DNA of 64,000 nt from JANNVK01 sp031414415. GTDB taxonomy: Bacteria > Acidobacteriota > Blastocatellia > Pyrinomonadales > Pyrinomonadaceae. The notes under the pieces are model-generated. The model was not told the DNA's origin. It was given only the letters and a program-made list of their open reading frames with translations, and did no database searches. The translations under genes and the position numbers were made by a program. The stretch is from the NCBI GenBank assembly GCA_031414415.1, contig JANNVK010000070.1:8253-72252 (forward strand). The letters run 5' to 3'. How positions within the stretch are numbered: position 1 is the stretch's first letter; each line of letters starts with the position of its first letter. Shown in pieces: positions 1-8,670 of this stretch.

Positions 1-385
1 TCATTGGTTTGATTGAAAAATCCAAAGCACCTGTAATTACAACCTGTTTGTGCCCAAGCCGACGCGAACTTTCGATTAAATCAATCGTCCCATCATAAAT
101 CGCAGGCTTTAGTTTTTTCTCAAACAAATCATCGGCGAAAAAACGCAAACGATCTTCAGATTCGCCCTCGTAGCTTTTGAAAAAAACTTCGTTAAAGACG
201 TTTCGGCTATATAAATCGGTGATTCCGAAGAAGGGAAGCTTCGCCAAAGTCAACGCACTTTTCTTTATTGTCGGCAAAATTCCGCCTTGTCTTTGGGCAT
301 AAAACCCTAGCGTATGCACGAGGTTAGTGCTGACAAGTGTGCCTTCTAAATCATAAAAAGCCGCAGCTTTTACATTTTTGCTCAT
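1..385 (-). CDS. HAD-IB family hydrolase, C-terminal part beyond the window
   Basis: Read on the minus strand from an ATG at 385, the frame stays open to the window edge (about 128 residues), so the gene is partial at its 3' end. The N-terminus has the HAD motif I region YDLEGTLV (residues 11-18), where the first Asp is the expected phosphoryl-accepting nucleophile. A motif II-like segment VVITGAL follows near residue 117. The spacing of about 100 residues between motifs I and II, filled with helical sequence, fits the HAD-IB (phosphoserine phosphatase-like) branch. The second acid of the usual DxD is Glu, which is seen in some HAD-IB proteins fused to or acting with acyltransferases. The substrate cannot be told from this fragment. 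The gene is divergent from the next gene (lipoprotein at 488). Confidence 0.7.
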   Translation of the reverse strand, partial: MSKNVKAAAFYDLEGTLVSTNLVHTLGFYAQRQGGILPTIKKSALTLAKLPFFGITDLYSRNVFNEVFFKSYEGESEDRLRFFADDLFEKKLKPAIYDGTIDLIESSRRLGHKQVVITGALDFSIKPM

Positions 386-487
386 TTTAGTTTCGCTTAA
401 TATAATTTTTGGAATAAAATGAATCAGTATTCACCATATAAAACTTTAGAATATAGCAGATTTTGCGATTTTTTGATAATTTCAATT

Positions 488-1264
488 ATGAAAAGAAACT
501 ACTTTTACGTTTATATTACACTCGTTTTTTGTCTTTTTGTTGCCTGCGATTCCTCTGATGAATTAGAAATAAAATCGGCGAAACCAGCGGTAAATGTCAC
601 AGAATTATTAACAAAAGCACAGCCACTTTTCCGCCAACGCGAAGATGTAAAAAAACTTCGCGAAGCGGTAAAAACACTTTCAAACGGACGGTCAGGCGAG
701 CAAAGAAATTTTGAACTAGAATCAACTTTTGCAAAATATAGCTATTTTCTCGCCAAATATTCAGATGATGAAAAAGAAGCCGAAAAGTCTCTGAAAGATG
801 GAATTGCTGCCGCTCAAATCGCATTGCGTTTGCAACCAGAAAAGCCTGACGGACACTTTTGGTATGGTGCAAATCTTGGTGAACAAGCTCGTCGAAACCC
901 GATTACTGTTGGGATAAGTTCGGTTGGAGAGATTAAAAATTTGATGAATAAGGTAGTTGAAATTCAGCCAAATTACGAAGGCGGAAGTGCTTACGATGTT
1001 CTCGCCCAAATCGAACTTGCGACTCGTCTGACTGGCGGAAGTGCGGAAAAAGCGGTCGATTATCTCAAAAAGGGTTTGTCACTCGATAAATCAAATTATT
1101 ATTTAAATCTGCATTTGGTTGAAGCCTATTTGGCTGTAAAAAAAGATGATGAAGCCAAAAAACAGCTCGACTTAGTTTTGAAAATGCCAACTGATCCTGA
1201 GTTTGTCGCCGAATTTGCTGATATTATGAAACAAGCGAAGAAGTTGCAAGAAACGAGATTCTGA
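488..1264 (+). CDS. TPR-type lipoprotein, TatT-like
   Basis: The open frame begins at 419, but the ATG at 488 is the likely start because it gives a textbook lipoprotein signal: MKRN, a hydrophobic stretch, then FVAC with the lipidated Cys at residue 20. The mature part is all-helical with at least two TPR-like repeats (consensus-like LRLQPEKPDGHFWYG and VEIQPNYEGGSAYDVLAQIE, then a third pair near the C-terminus). The pattern resembles the TatT component of TRAP transporters and related periplasmic TPR lipoproteins, which form small scaffolds for other proteins. No TRAP permease genes are nearby, so a transport role is not supported here. Length is 258 residues. Confidence 0.7.
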   Translation: MKRNYFYVYITLVFCLFVACDSSDELEIKSAKPAVNVTELLTKAQPLFRQREDVKKLREAVKTLSNGRSGEQRNFELESTFAKYSYFLAKYSDDEKEAEKSLKDGIAAAQIALRLQPEKPDGHFWYGANLGEQARRNPITVGISSVGEIKNLMNKVVEIQPNYEGGSAYDVLAQIELATRLTGGSAEKAVDYLKKGLSLDKSNYYLNLHLVEAYLAVKKDDEAKKQLDLVLKMPTDPEFVAEFADIMKQAKKLQETRF

Positions 1265-1270
1265 ACAGTA

Positions 1271-1369
1271 GTCATTTGTCATTCGTCCTTTGTCATTAGC
1301 CGAACATAATATTCTTGATGAAAACTAAAGACTAAAGACAAAGGACAAAGGACAAAGGACAAAGGACTA
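1271..1369. repeat. Two opposed heptanucleotide repeat runs before coaD
   Basis: The intergenic space holds four GTCATTT-like heptamers (1271-1298) and then about six GACAAAG-like heptamers (1324-1369). The second run is roughly the reverse complement of the first (CCTTTGTC against GACAAAGG), so the transcript could fold into a hairpin. The last repeat copy supplies an AAGGAC sequence 9 bases before the coaD ATG, which can serve as its ribosome-binding site. Confidence 0.8.
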
Positions 1370-1375
1370 CCACCT

Positions 1376-1858
1376 ATGAAACGAGCAATTTATCCGGGTT
1401 CATTTGATCCGATAACGATGGGACATCTCGATATTATCGCTCGAAGCGTTAATATATTTGACGAAATTGTTGTTGCAGTTTTGAATAATCCTGACAAAAA
1501 ACCGATGTTTTCAGTCGAAGAACGCTGCGAAATGTTGCGGTTGGTTTTGCCGGAAAATGATAAATGCAAATTGGTTGTTGATAGTTTTTCGGGTCTTTTG
1601 GCAGATTATGCTAAAGAAAAAAACGCCGATGCAATTATTCGTGGCATTCGTGCGGTTGCAGATTATGAATATGAATTGCGAATGGCGTTGATGAATCGGA
1701 AACTCGAGCCAGAAATTGAGACAGTTTTTCTGATGGCTGACACCGAATTTTCTTACGTTAGTTCGCAATTAATTAAACAAGTTTTCACGCTTGGCGGACG
1801 AGTTGAAGGCTTGGTTCCAAAACTTGTCGAAGAAAAAATGCGTCAAAAACTTAGCTAA
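1376..1858 (+). CDS. coaD: Phosphopantetheine adenylyltransferase
   Basis: CoaD transfers AMP from ATP to 4'-phosphopantetheine, giving dephospho-CoA, the fourth of the five steps from pantothenate to coenzyme A. The 160-residue length is normal for the bacterial hexameric enzyme. The nucleotidyltransferase signature GSFDPITMGHL is at residues 8-18, with the T/HxGH motif at T14-H17. The RGIRAVADYEYE segment that forms the substrate site is present near residue 88, and YVSSQLIKQV near residue 124 matches the conserved ISSS/VR helix of the family. It is cytosolic. The gene converges with the NFACT gene: its TAA (1856-1858) overlaps that gene's TAG (1855-1857), so there is no space for an ordinary terminator. 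Confidence 0.96.
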   Translation: MKRAIYPGSFDPITMGHLDIIARSVNIFDEIVVAVLNNPDKKPMFSVEERCEMLRLVLPENDKCKLVVDSFSGLLADYAKEKNADAIIRGIRAVADYEYELRMALMNRKLEPEIETVFLMADTEFSYVSSQLIKQVFTLGGRVEGLVPKLVEEKMRQKLS

Positions 1859-3258
1859 ATTTTAGCTTTTGGAATAATTGGCTCAACCAAAATTGTTTTA
1901 AAACTCGACAAACTCGCCAAACCAGCAACGGCACCTTTTGGTTTATTGACAAATTTTTTCGGAGTATAATGGACAGCAACCTTTGGTTGCTCTCTTGCTT
2001 GCGAATAAAACGCAGCAAATCTCGCGGCTTCAATCAGAGTTTGGATAGGAATTTCGCTGCGGGCAGGATTTCTCACAATCACGTGTGAACCAGTATAATC
2101 AGCGGCGTGAAGCCATAAATCAAAAGATTTTGCGACGCGGAAAGTTAAGTAATCATTGTCTTTAGCAGCTTTTCCGACGAGAATTTCGTAACCTTCAGTT
2201 GAAACAAACTTCCTTGCACATTTTAGAGTTTCGGGTTCTTTTTTCTTAATATTTTGCTGAACAACTTCTTTTGGTGCAAAATTCCCAAGATCATTTTCAG
2301 CAATTGCACTTTCGAGTTCGGCTTGTTCTTTTTGCAAATCTACAATTTCTGTGGCAATTATTTCAAGTCGTTTTGATAATTCTTCGCGAGCATTTCGGGC
2401 TTTTGTGTAGCGTTTGAAAAACTTTTCACTCGCCGTTGTTAAACTCAAATTTCTGTCAACTTCAATCTCAATTGTCGGTGCGTTTTCGTCAAAATAATCA
2501 ACTACCAACACCGTATCTTCAATCCTCACAGCATTTGCGAGATTTGCAAGAATCAAATCACCGAGTCGCTTCCAACTTTCGGCATCGCCATGATTTTCTA
2601 AATCTTCATTAAGTTTTGAAGTTAATTTCTCACGTTTTGTAATTTCTTTCTTAATTTTCTGTTGAGCAGATTTTGCCTGTTGAGTAAACAAGCGTTCACC
2701 TTCAAGTTGTTGATAATAAACGTCTAATGCCTCAGAAAGTGTTTCAAATTCTCCTTTTTCAAAACTTGCGTCTTGACGATTAGGTTGAGTTTCGCGATGC
2801 GGAATTTCGTATTTCGTGGCGATTGGCGTTTCGCGAAGTGAATCAATGACGAATTCGTTTTTATCGAGCAAAATTAAATTTGCCGAACGACCTGTAAGTT
2901 GAATGATTAAAATAAATTTTTCAATTTCGCCAAGTTCATTTCTAATAGCAAAAAATAGCTTCAAAATGCGTTCGTTTGGCATTTTTTCGATAGTTTGAAG
3001 CGTGGCGTTTGAAAGTTTTTTTCGCAGTAAAAGTATAAAACCACTTGGATTTATTGATTTTCTTTCCAGTTCTTTGATTTTTCGTTTGAAAAGATATGTG
3101 CGTGGAGAATTTGGCTCAAGGCTGATAAATAAATATTCGGGCAGACGAAAATCTATCGCCAAAGTCGATTTGCTGAGTAAAAAAATTTTGCCGAACAATC
3201 TTCCCATTAATTTAGAAGAAAGTTCGGCACTAATATTTTGAAGTGTTAATTCGTTCAC
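1855..3258 (-). CDS. rqcH: NFACT (RqcH/FbpA-like) ribosome quality-control protein
   Basis: RqcH-family proteins bind stalled 50S subunits and add C-terminal Ala tails to the nascent chain. The N-terminal NFACT-N pattern is clear: LMGRLFGKIFLLSKSTLAID, a LFISLEPNSPRTYL strand pair, the LLRKKLSNATLQTIEK helix, and LIIQLTGRSANLILLD. A charged coiled coil (about residues 190-310) follows, then the NFACT-R domain with LWLHAADYTGSHVIVRNP near residue 395. At 467 residues it is about 100 shorter than typical RqcH. The Asp-Arg pair that contacts tRNA in RqcH appears as Glu-Arg (NERIL). The start is a GTG that overlaps the stop of the RDD gene (GTGA, 3255-3258), so the two are probably translated together. 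Confidence 0.85.
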   Translation of the reverse strand: MNELTLQNISAELSSKLMGRLFGKIFLLSKSTLAIDFRLPEYLFISLEPNSPRTYLFKRKIKELERKSINPSGFILLLRKKLSNATLQTIEKMPNERILKLFFAIRNELGEIEKFILIIQLTGRSANLILLDKNEFVIDSLRETPIATKYEIPHRETQPNRQDASFEKGEFETLSEALDVYYQQLEGERLFTQQAKSAQQKIKKEITKREKLTSKLNEDLENHGDAESWKRLGDLILANLANAVRIEDTVLVVDYFDENAPTIEIEVDRNLSLTTASEKFFKRYTKARNAREELSKRLEIIATEIVDLQKEQAELESAIAENDLGNFAPKEVVQQNIKKKEPETLKCARKFVSTEGYEILVGKAAKDNDYLTFRVAKSFDLWLHAADYTGSHVIVRNPARSEIPIQTLIEAARFAAFYSQAREQPKVAVHYTPKKFVNKPKGAVAGLASLSSFKTILVEPIIPKAKI

Positions 3259-4622
3259 AATTCCCGAACGACTACTGTTCCTGATAGCAAATCGTGTGCG
3301 GCACGGCGATCGTCATTAAAAAATATTGCTAAAAATCCGATTCCGCCAAGTGCCAACGAGAGCAAATAGACCGAACTGCTAATCGCGGATTGATTAAATG
3401 ATGGAAAATCGCTATCAGTTGCGTTGATTACTTCGAGCGAAAACAGACGCATTCCCAGAGTTTTACCATAAATTCCGATAGTAATTGTCAAATATGAAAA
3501 CATTACAACTGAAAAAACACCTAAAAATCCGAAAAAGCCTTCCATTGTAAAAAGATTTTTCCCGATTAACACAAGCGGTGATAACAGAATAACACTCAAA
3601 AATGCACCAATAATCAAATCAAAAAGTGCTGAATTTACACGCATTGCAAATGGTGGAATGTCGTCATTTTCTAACGATTCAGTATTTTCGAGAGGTTTAG
3701 AAATCTCTACAATTTTTGCATCATCTTTAATCAAAATTTCTTCAAGCATTTCGCCATTTGAAAAAACTTTGCCTAAACTTGAAGAAACTTTCGCTGGAAT
3801 CAAAGCTGGAAGTTTGTTTGTTTTAATTCTTTCAATTTTTGGTCGCATTGAAAGCGGAGTGTTTGCTTGATTTACCAAATCGCTTTCTTCAACCCTAATC
3901 ATTCGCGGAGCTTTATTTACAACTACTTCATTTAATTCACCGTTTAAATTGTTGTAATTATTAAAGTTATTTGCTTCAAATGTTGAACTTGGTTGTTCTT
4001 CAATGTGGGTTTTATTTTGAACAATATGAAATGGTTTTGCTTGAACCTGAGCTAAAACAGGTTGCTGAATTTTCTGTTCAATTACTTTTGTCGATTCGAG
4101 AAATTCGTATTTTTGTCGTGATTTTTCAATCCGTTGCATTGCCAAATCTAATAACGGATTTGCAGAAATTTTCGGTTCGCTTCGCTCATAAACATCAACT
4201 GCGAGAGCATTTGCACCTCTTGTCGAAACAGCTCGTCGTTTGGTTATAATCGGTTTTGGCAAACTAGCAGTTTGAATATCTTTGCGGGTTTTTACTGCCT
4301 CTTGGAGTTTCAAACGCCATTCGGGTAAGTTGGCATTTTTATTGGGAAATTCGACCAAAGTTGGGCTTGTTTCCTTAGTATTTAAATCAGCAGTATAAGA
4401 TTTTCCGATTGGTTGATTGTAATTGGCTGAATTTATTGCAGAATTTCCTTGTATTTGTGGCATTGGTGTTCTTGAACTTATTTGAGAAATTGTCGCATTA
4501 TTCTCGGGAAAAAGCCGATAAATTCCGAGCTCGTTGCGAACATCTTCATCGACAATTAATCCACAACCAGAACATGCGGATAACAAATTATTAAGTGGTT
4601 TTCGGCATTCGGGACAATTCAT
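3255..4622 (-). CDS. Zinc-ribbon and RDD domain membrane protein
   Basis: The protein begins with a zinc ribbon (MNCPECRKPL ... ACSGCGLIV, two CxxC pairs in the first 25 residues), continues with about 290 residues of low-complexity, probably disordered sequence, and ends in an RDD domain with three or four membrane segments (about residues 325-455). The hallmark Arg is in FAMRVNSALFDLIIG and the later aspartates are in FFNDDRRAAHDLLSG. RDD proteins are integral membrane proteins, some linked to Na+/H+ exchange, but most have no assigned function. The ATG at 4622 starts the pair that continues into the NFACT gene through a 4-base overlap. The combination of zinc ribbon and RDD suggests a membrane protein with a cytosolic sensing or binding head; this is inference. 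Confidence 0.85.
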   Translation of the reverse strand: MNCPECRKPLNNLLSACSGCGLIVDEDVRNELGIYRLFPENNATISQISSRTPMPQIQGNSAINSANYNQPIGKSYTADLNTKETSPTLVEFPNKNANLPEWRLKLQEAVKTRKDIQTASLPKPIITKRRAVSTRGANALAVDVYERSEPKISANPLLDLAMQRIEKSRQKYEFLESTKVIEQKIQQPVLAQVQAKPFHIVQNKTHIEEQPSSTFEANNFNNYNNLNGELNEVVVNKAPRMIRVEESDLVNQANTPLSMRPKIERIKTNKLPALIPAKVSSSLGKVFSNGEMLEEILIKDDAKIVEISKPLENTESLENDDIPPFAMRVNSALFDLIIGAFLSVILLSPLVLIGKNLFTMEGFFGFLGVFSVVMFSYLTITIGIYGKTLGMRLFSLEVINATDSDFPSFNQSAISSSVYLLSLALGGIGFLAIFFNDDRRAAHDLLSGTVVVREL

Positions 4623-4764
4623 ATTTCGATAAAATCAGCGGTTAGAAGGTATTTAAGAATGTGTTTGATGAACTAAACTTCCGAAATACTATCAGAAACT
4701 ACTTTAAGTCGTCAACTGTAAAAGCTACAAAGAAAAGACTTCATTGATCTTAAAATTGAAAATA

Positions 4765-5469
4765 TTAAATGTCGTCAGTAATGCGAATCATCTTTGGCAT
4801 TTCCATTTCGCCATTTTCGGCATAAGAAGTTGTTGTCGAAAGCCTGATTTCTGTCTGCATTAAGGAATAGTCCGGCGAATGATTTGGGTTTAATTCTTCG
4901 GGCGGAATAAACGATGGAACTTCGTAACGTTCGCCTTGCGACGTATCTTTTCTGACTAAATCAGCAATATCGCCTAAATCGACAAAAAAATCAGCGACAT
5001 CTATTAAACGTGGAGCCGTGTTAGAACGAAAACCAGCAATTTCAACCCGACAACCTTTGTAAGCTACTGCGTTTATTGCATATACAAAATCTTCATCGCC
5101 TGAAACTAAAACAGCAGTATCATATTTATCGGCTAAAGAAAGCATATCGACAGCTATTTCAACGTCTAAATTTGCTTTGCGTGTGCCATCGTAAAAAGTT
5201 TTAAGTTCTTTCTGGACAACACGAAAACCATTGCGACGCATCCACAACAAAAAACCTTGTTGACGTTCGGCACCAACGTCAACTCCAGTGTAAAAAAATG
5301 CCCGCAAGAGTCTGCCGTCTCCAAGCAAAAGTCTCAAAAGTTTATTGTAATCAATATCAAGATTGTGAAAACGAGCCGCGTGAAATAAATTATTTCCATC
5401 GATAAAAACTGCGACACGTCCACGATTTCCGAGTTGCCAAGAAACACTCGTCGTCGGGTCAAACTGCAT
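4765..5469 (-). CDS. NYN (LabA/DUF88) domain RNase-like protein
   Basis: NYN domains are PIN-like, metal-dependent RNase folds. The four acidic positions expected of an active site are visible: VAVFIDGNN (Asp24), NLDVEIAVDML (two Asp, about residues 98-105) and VSGDEDF (Asp, about residues 121-125). The core (residues 17-165) matches the LabA-like branch, whose members are found in many bacteria and in cyanobacterial clock output. The last 70 residues are Pro/Ser/Thr-rich and unlike the core. The substrate is unknown. The gene stands alone between the RDD pair and the DEAD-box helicase gene, with about 100 to 140 bases free on each side, and is probably transcribed on its own. Confidence 0.85.
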   Translation of the reverse strand: MQFDPTTSVSWQLGNRGRVAVFIDGNNLFHAARFHNLDIDYNKLLRLLLGDGRLLRAFFYTGVDVGAERQQGFLLWMRRNGFRVVQKELKTFYDGTRKANLDVEIAVDMLSLADKYDTAVLVSGDEDFVYAINAVAYKGCRVEIAGFRSNTAPRLIDVADFFVDLGDIADLVRKDTSQGERYEVPSFIPPEELNPNHSPDYSLMQTEIRLSTTTSYAENGEMEMPKMIRITDDI

Positions 5470-5571
5470 AAAAACCTTTTAAAAATACGAAAAAATTAAA
5501 TAAAAAAATAAAAATATTAACTAATATTAGTCTGCCTTTTCAGTATAAATCAGTCAAACGAACTACTCTAA

Positions 5572-8517
5572 TTACTTAGTTCGTTTAACTTTGATAACCT
5601 TTTTTCGTTTCTTAAAATCGCCAGGACTTGACGAATTAGATTTTCGCTTTTCGGTTTTCGCAAAAGTTGAAAAGAATTTTTTCGGTGCGTCATCGCCATC
5701 ACGATTTTCGCGACTAAAAGGTTTGTCTCGGCTTTCAAAACGGTCGCCGCCAAAACTTCTACCGCCACGATTATCATCGCGATCACGATTAAAACTTGGT
5801 CTCTCACCGCTAAAACTTCGGTCACGACCTTCAGGTCTGTCACGATTAAAACTCGGTCTGTCGCCACCAAAACTCCTATCGCGATTTGCCGGACGATCAC
5901 GGTCGCCGCTAAAACTTCGGTCACGACCTTCAGGTCTATCACGTGTAAAACTTGGTCTTTCGCCGCCAAAACTTCTATCACGATTTGCCGGACGATCACG
6001 GTCGCCGCCGAAATTTCTATCGCGACTTTCAGGTCTATCACGATTAAAACTTGGTCTGTCTCCGCCGAAACTTCGGTCGCGGCTTTCAGGTCTGTCACGA
6101 TTAAAACTCGGTCTCTCGCCGCCAAAATTTCTATCGCGACTCGCTGGACGATCACGGTCTCCGCCAAAACTTCGGTCGCGGCTTTCAGGTCTATCACGAT
6201 TAAAACTTGGTCTGTCGCCACCGAAACTTCGGTCGCGACTTTCAGGTCTGTCACGATTAAAACTTGGTCTGTCGCCACCAAAATTTCTATCACGATTTTC
6301 TGGTTTTGGAGCAAAATCTCGTCTCGGGCGTTCTTCGCGGATTTCGTCAGACGGCGATGCATCTTCAGCCAAACGAACATTTGCCTGTTGGCTACGGATT
6401 TTTGTCGCCTTCATATTAGCCAAAACTTGGTCAACATATTGTGCAGGAACATCGACAAGTGTGTGGCGTTCGTGAAGGTCAATTGCACCAATCACCTTGC
6501 CGGGAACATCGCCTTCGTTAGCAATTGCACCGACAATATCTGATGGACTAACTTTATCGCGACGACCAACATCCATAAACAGACGAACCATTCCTTCATC
6601 GCGATTTCCGCGAGTTTCAGATCTTTCAATTTGTGGTTCAACTTTGACTGAAATTGGTTTATCGCCAGCAATTAAAAGCACAGCAGCGGCAGCGACTTCT
6701 GCCACATCTTTCCCGCTTTCTTCGGCAATTTCCTCAATCAATGACAAGTGAAATTCCAACTCATCGTGTTCCAAAGTTTTTAGAATTCTTTCTTTCAAAA
6801 GTGCCACGCGACGAGCGGCAATATCAGCTTTTGTCGGTAATTTGAGTGGTTCAATTCGCTGTTTTGTAAACCGTTCAATGTCGCTTTTCATTCGTTGCTG
6901 GCGAGGCGTAACTAATAAAATTGCTCTGCCTTCGCGTCCCGCACGACCTGTTCTGCCAATGCGATGAACATAATTTTCGACATCGCTCGGCATATCATAA
7001 TTGATAACTGATGTGATTCGGTCAACGTCGAGTCCGCGAGCCGCAACGTCAGTCGCAATCACGATTTCGACTTGTCCGGCACGCAGTTTTTTGATAACAG
7101 ATTCGCGTTGTGCTTGGCTCATATCGCCGTGCATTGCCTCAGCCGAATATCCGCGTGCTTGAAGTTTGTCAGCAAGATTTGCGGCACCGAGTTTTGTCCG
7201 GTGGAATATTAAAACTGCTTCGCCTGACGTTGATTCAATTTCTAAAAGTCGTGTTAAAACATCAGATTTTTGTCCTTCAGAAACGTTCAGATAGAATTGC
7301 GAAATCAGAGGCACATCCATTAATTTTTGTTCAATTTGGATATTTACCGCATCTTTCAAATAACGTTCCGCGATTCGTCGGACTTGTCTTGGCATTGTTG
7401 CAGAAAAAAGTGCGGTTTGACGATCTTCGGGCGTATGGCTCAGAATCCATTCAACGTCTTCCGCAAAACCCATTCTCAACATCTCGTCAGCTTCATCTAA
7501 AACAACCATTTTGAGGTTTGTTAAATCGAGCGTTTCGCGACGCATATGATCCATTATTCGTCCCGGAGTTCCGACAACGACTTGCACGCCTTGCTGTAAA
7601 TGCTTGATTTGTTGGAAGATAGCGGTTCCGCCGTAAACTGGCAAAACTTTAATTCGTCCATAATGTTTGGCGTAAGAATGAAATGCTTCGGCAACTTGAA
7701 TCGCTAACTCACGGGTTGGTGTTAAAACCAAAACTTGCAACGCCTTGCTCTTTTCTTCAATTAAATTTAGTGCCGGTAAAGCAAATGCCGCGGTTTTTCC
7801 TGTTCCTGTTTGGGCTTGACCCACAATATCGTTGCCGCCAAGAAGCAAAGGAATTGTTTTAAGTTGAATTGGCGACGGAGTTTCGTAGCCGAGGTCGTTA
7901 ACTGCTCTTAACAATTTTTCATCTAAAGCAAATTGTTTGAAACTATTGGTATATTCAATTTCTTCAACTTGCTCAATTACTTCTTTTTCGACTACTTCTA
8001 TTTCCTTAACCTCAACAACCGCAACCTTTTTTTCAACTTTTTTTGTAACTTCTGGCGTAGCTTCAGCAGCAATTTCAGCAACAACAGCAGCAGAAACTGC
8101 ATGTTCGTGTTCGTGTCTTTTTTTCTTCTTTTTCGGTTTAGCTTCGCCACCGATTTCGGCAATTGGTTTGATTTCAGTCACAATTTCTTCAGCAATTACG
8201 ACTTCATTTTTAGTTTTGGTTTTTTTATTTGGTTTTTCAACTTCTTCATCAACGATTATTACTTCGGCTTCGGCTTTGGCTTTTCTTTTTGGTTTTGCTA
8301 CAACTTCAGCCTCAATTTCTTTGACATCAATTTCTTTTTTTGCCGTTTTTCTTTTTGGCTTCACAACCAAATCATCAACTTTCTCAACGCTTTCAGTGCT
8401 TTCAGTGCTTTCAGTGCTAATTTCAATAACCTTCTTGCTCGTAGATTTTCTTTTCGGCTTCACTTTTGTTTCAGTTTCAGCAACAATTGCTGACTCTTCA
8501 ATAATTTCTGTATCCAT
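5572..8517 (-). CDS. deaD: DEAD-box RNA helicase with long N- and C-terminal extensions
   Basis: An ATP-dependent RNA helicase of the CsdA/DeaD group, expected to act in ribosome assembly and in RNA unwinding in the cold. Order: Lys/Glu-rich extension (1-190); Q motif (about 192-220); Walker A AQTGTGKT (235-242); DEAD (341-344); SATMP (about 372); HRIGRTGRAGREG (about 510); DbpA-type RNA-binding domain (about 640-710); an Arg/Asp/Ser/Gly-rich repeat tail (about 725-930); and a Lys-rich end. At 981 residues it is far longer than E. coli CsdA (629), and the extra length is in the extensions. The tail is encoded by a DNA minisatellite. A 6-base inverted repeat (8567-8585) lies upstream in the divergent promoter region. 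Confidence 0.95.
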   Translation of the reverse strand: MDTEIIEESAIVAETETKVKPKRKSTSKKVIEISTESTESTESVEKVDDLVVKPKRKTAKKEIDVKEIEAEVVAKPKRKAKAEAEVIIVDEEVEKPNKKTKTKNEVVIAEEIVTEIKPIAEIGGEAKPKKKKKRHEHEHAVSAAVVAEIAAEATPEVTKKVEKKVAVVEVKEIEVVEKEVIEQVEEIEYTNSFKQFALDEKLLRAVNDLGYETPSPIQLKTIPLLLGGNDIVGQAQTGTGKTAAFALPALNLIEEKSKALQVLVLTPTRELAIQVAEAFHSYAKHYGRIKVLPVYGGTAIFQQIKHLQQGVQVVVGTPGRIMDHMRRETLDLTNLKMVVLDEADEMLRMGFAEDVEWILSHTPEDRQTALFSATMPRQVRRIAERYLKDAVNIQIEQKLMDVPLISQFYLNVSEGQKSDVLTRLLEIESTSGEAVLIFHRTKLGAANLADKLQARGYSAEAMHGDMSQAQRESVIKKLRAGQVEIVIATDVAARGLDVDRITSVINYDMPSDVENYVHRIGRTGRAGREGRAILLVTPRQQRMKSDIERFTKQRIEPLKLPTKADIAARRVALLKERILKTLEHDELEFHLSLIEEIAEESGKDVAEVAAAAVLLIAGDKPISVKVEPQIERSETRGNRDEGMVRLFMDVGRRDKVSPSDIVGAIANEGDVPGKVIGAIDLHERHTLVDVPAQYVDQVLANMKATKIRSQQANVRLAEDASPSDEIREERPRRDFAPKPENRDRNFGGDRPSFNRDRPESRDRSFGGDRPSFNRDRPESRDRSFGGDRDRPASRDRNFGGERPSFNRDRPESRDRSFGGDRPSFNRDRPESRDRNFGGDRDRPANRDRSFGGERPSFTRDRPEGRDRSFSGDRDRPANRDRSFGGDRPSFNRDRPEGRDRSFSGERPSFNRDRDDNRGGRSFGGDRFESRDKPFSRENRDGDDAPKKFFSTFAKTEKRKSNSSSPGDFKKRKKVIKVKRTK
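5739..6302 (-). repeat. Minisatellite coding the helicase C-terminal tail
   Basis: About a dozen imperfect units with the protein pattern RDRPESRDRSFGGDRPSFN (19 residues, 57 bases) alternate with shorter 13-14-residue forms lacking the final RPSFN. The copies differ by Ser/Gly, Glu/Asn and Ser/Asn swaps and by synonymous changes. The repeat keeps other frames open on both strands, which creates long false ORFs here. RGG/RDR-rich tails of this kind bind RNA and favour condensates in other helicases. Confidence 0.9.
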
Positions 8518-8670
8518 AATATTTGTCTGCTTGATAATTTTATTTAATAATTACACTGATTGTTGATTAGCAATCGTAATGCTAAAAGGAAGAGTGTAAC
8601 TTTCAATTGTATAGATAAAAGGTTTTAGAGCATAATTAAAGACGCAGATTTCCTAAAATTTTATAAAAAA

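Noticed and set aside
5568..6475. Long open frames overlapping the helicase tail on both strands (270 and 294 codons).
   Set aside because: They are caused by the minisatellite: a repeat with few stop codons keeps all frames open. Their composition (poly Leu/Ser/Arg with no domain) and lack of ribosome-binding sites argue against genes.
7933..8566. Antisense frames of 186 and 209 codons opposite the helicase N-terminus.
   Set aside because: Low-complexity products (Phe/Asn or Ser/Thr-rich) from the Lys/Glu-rich coding strand; no other evidence.
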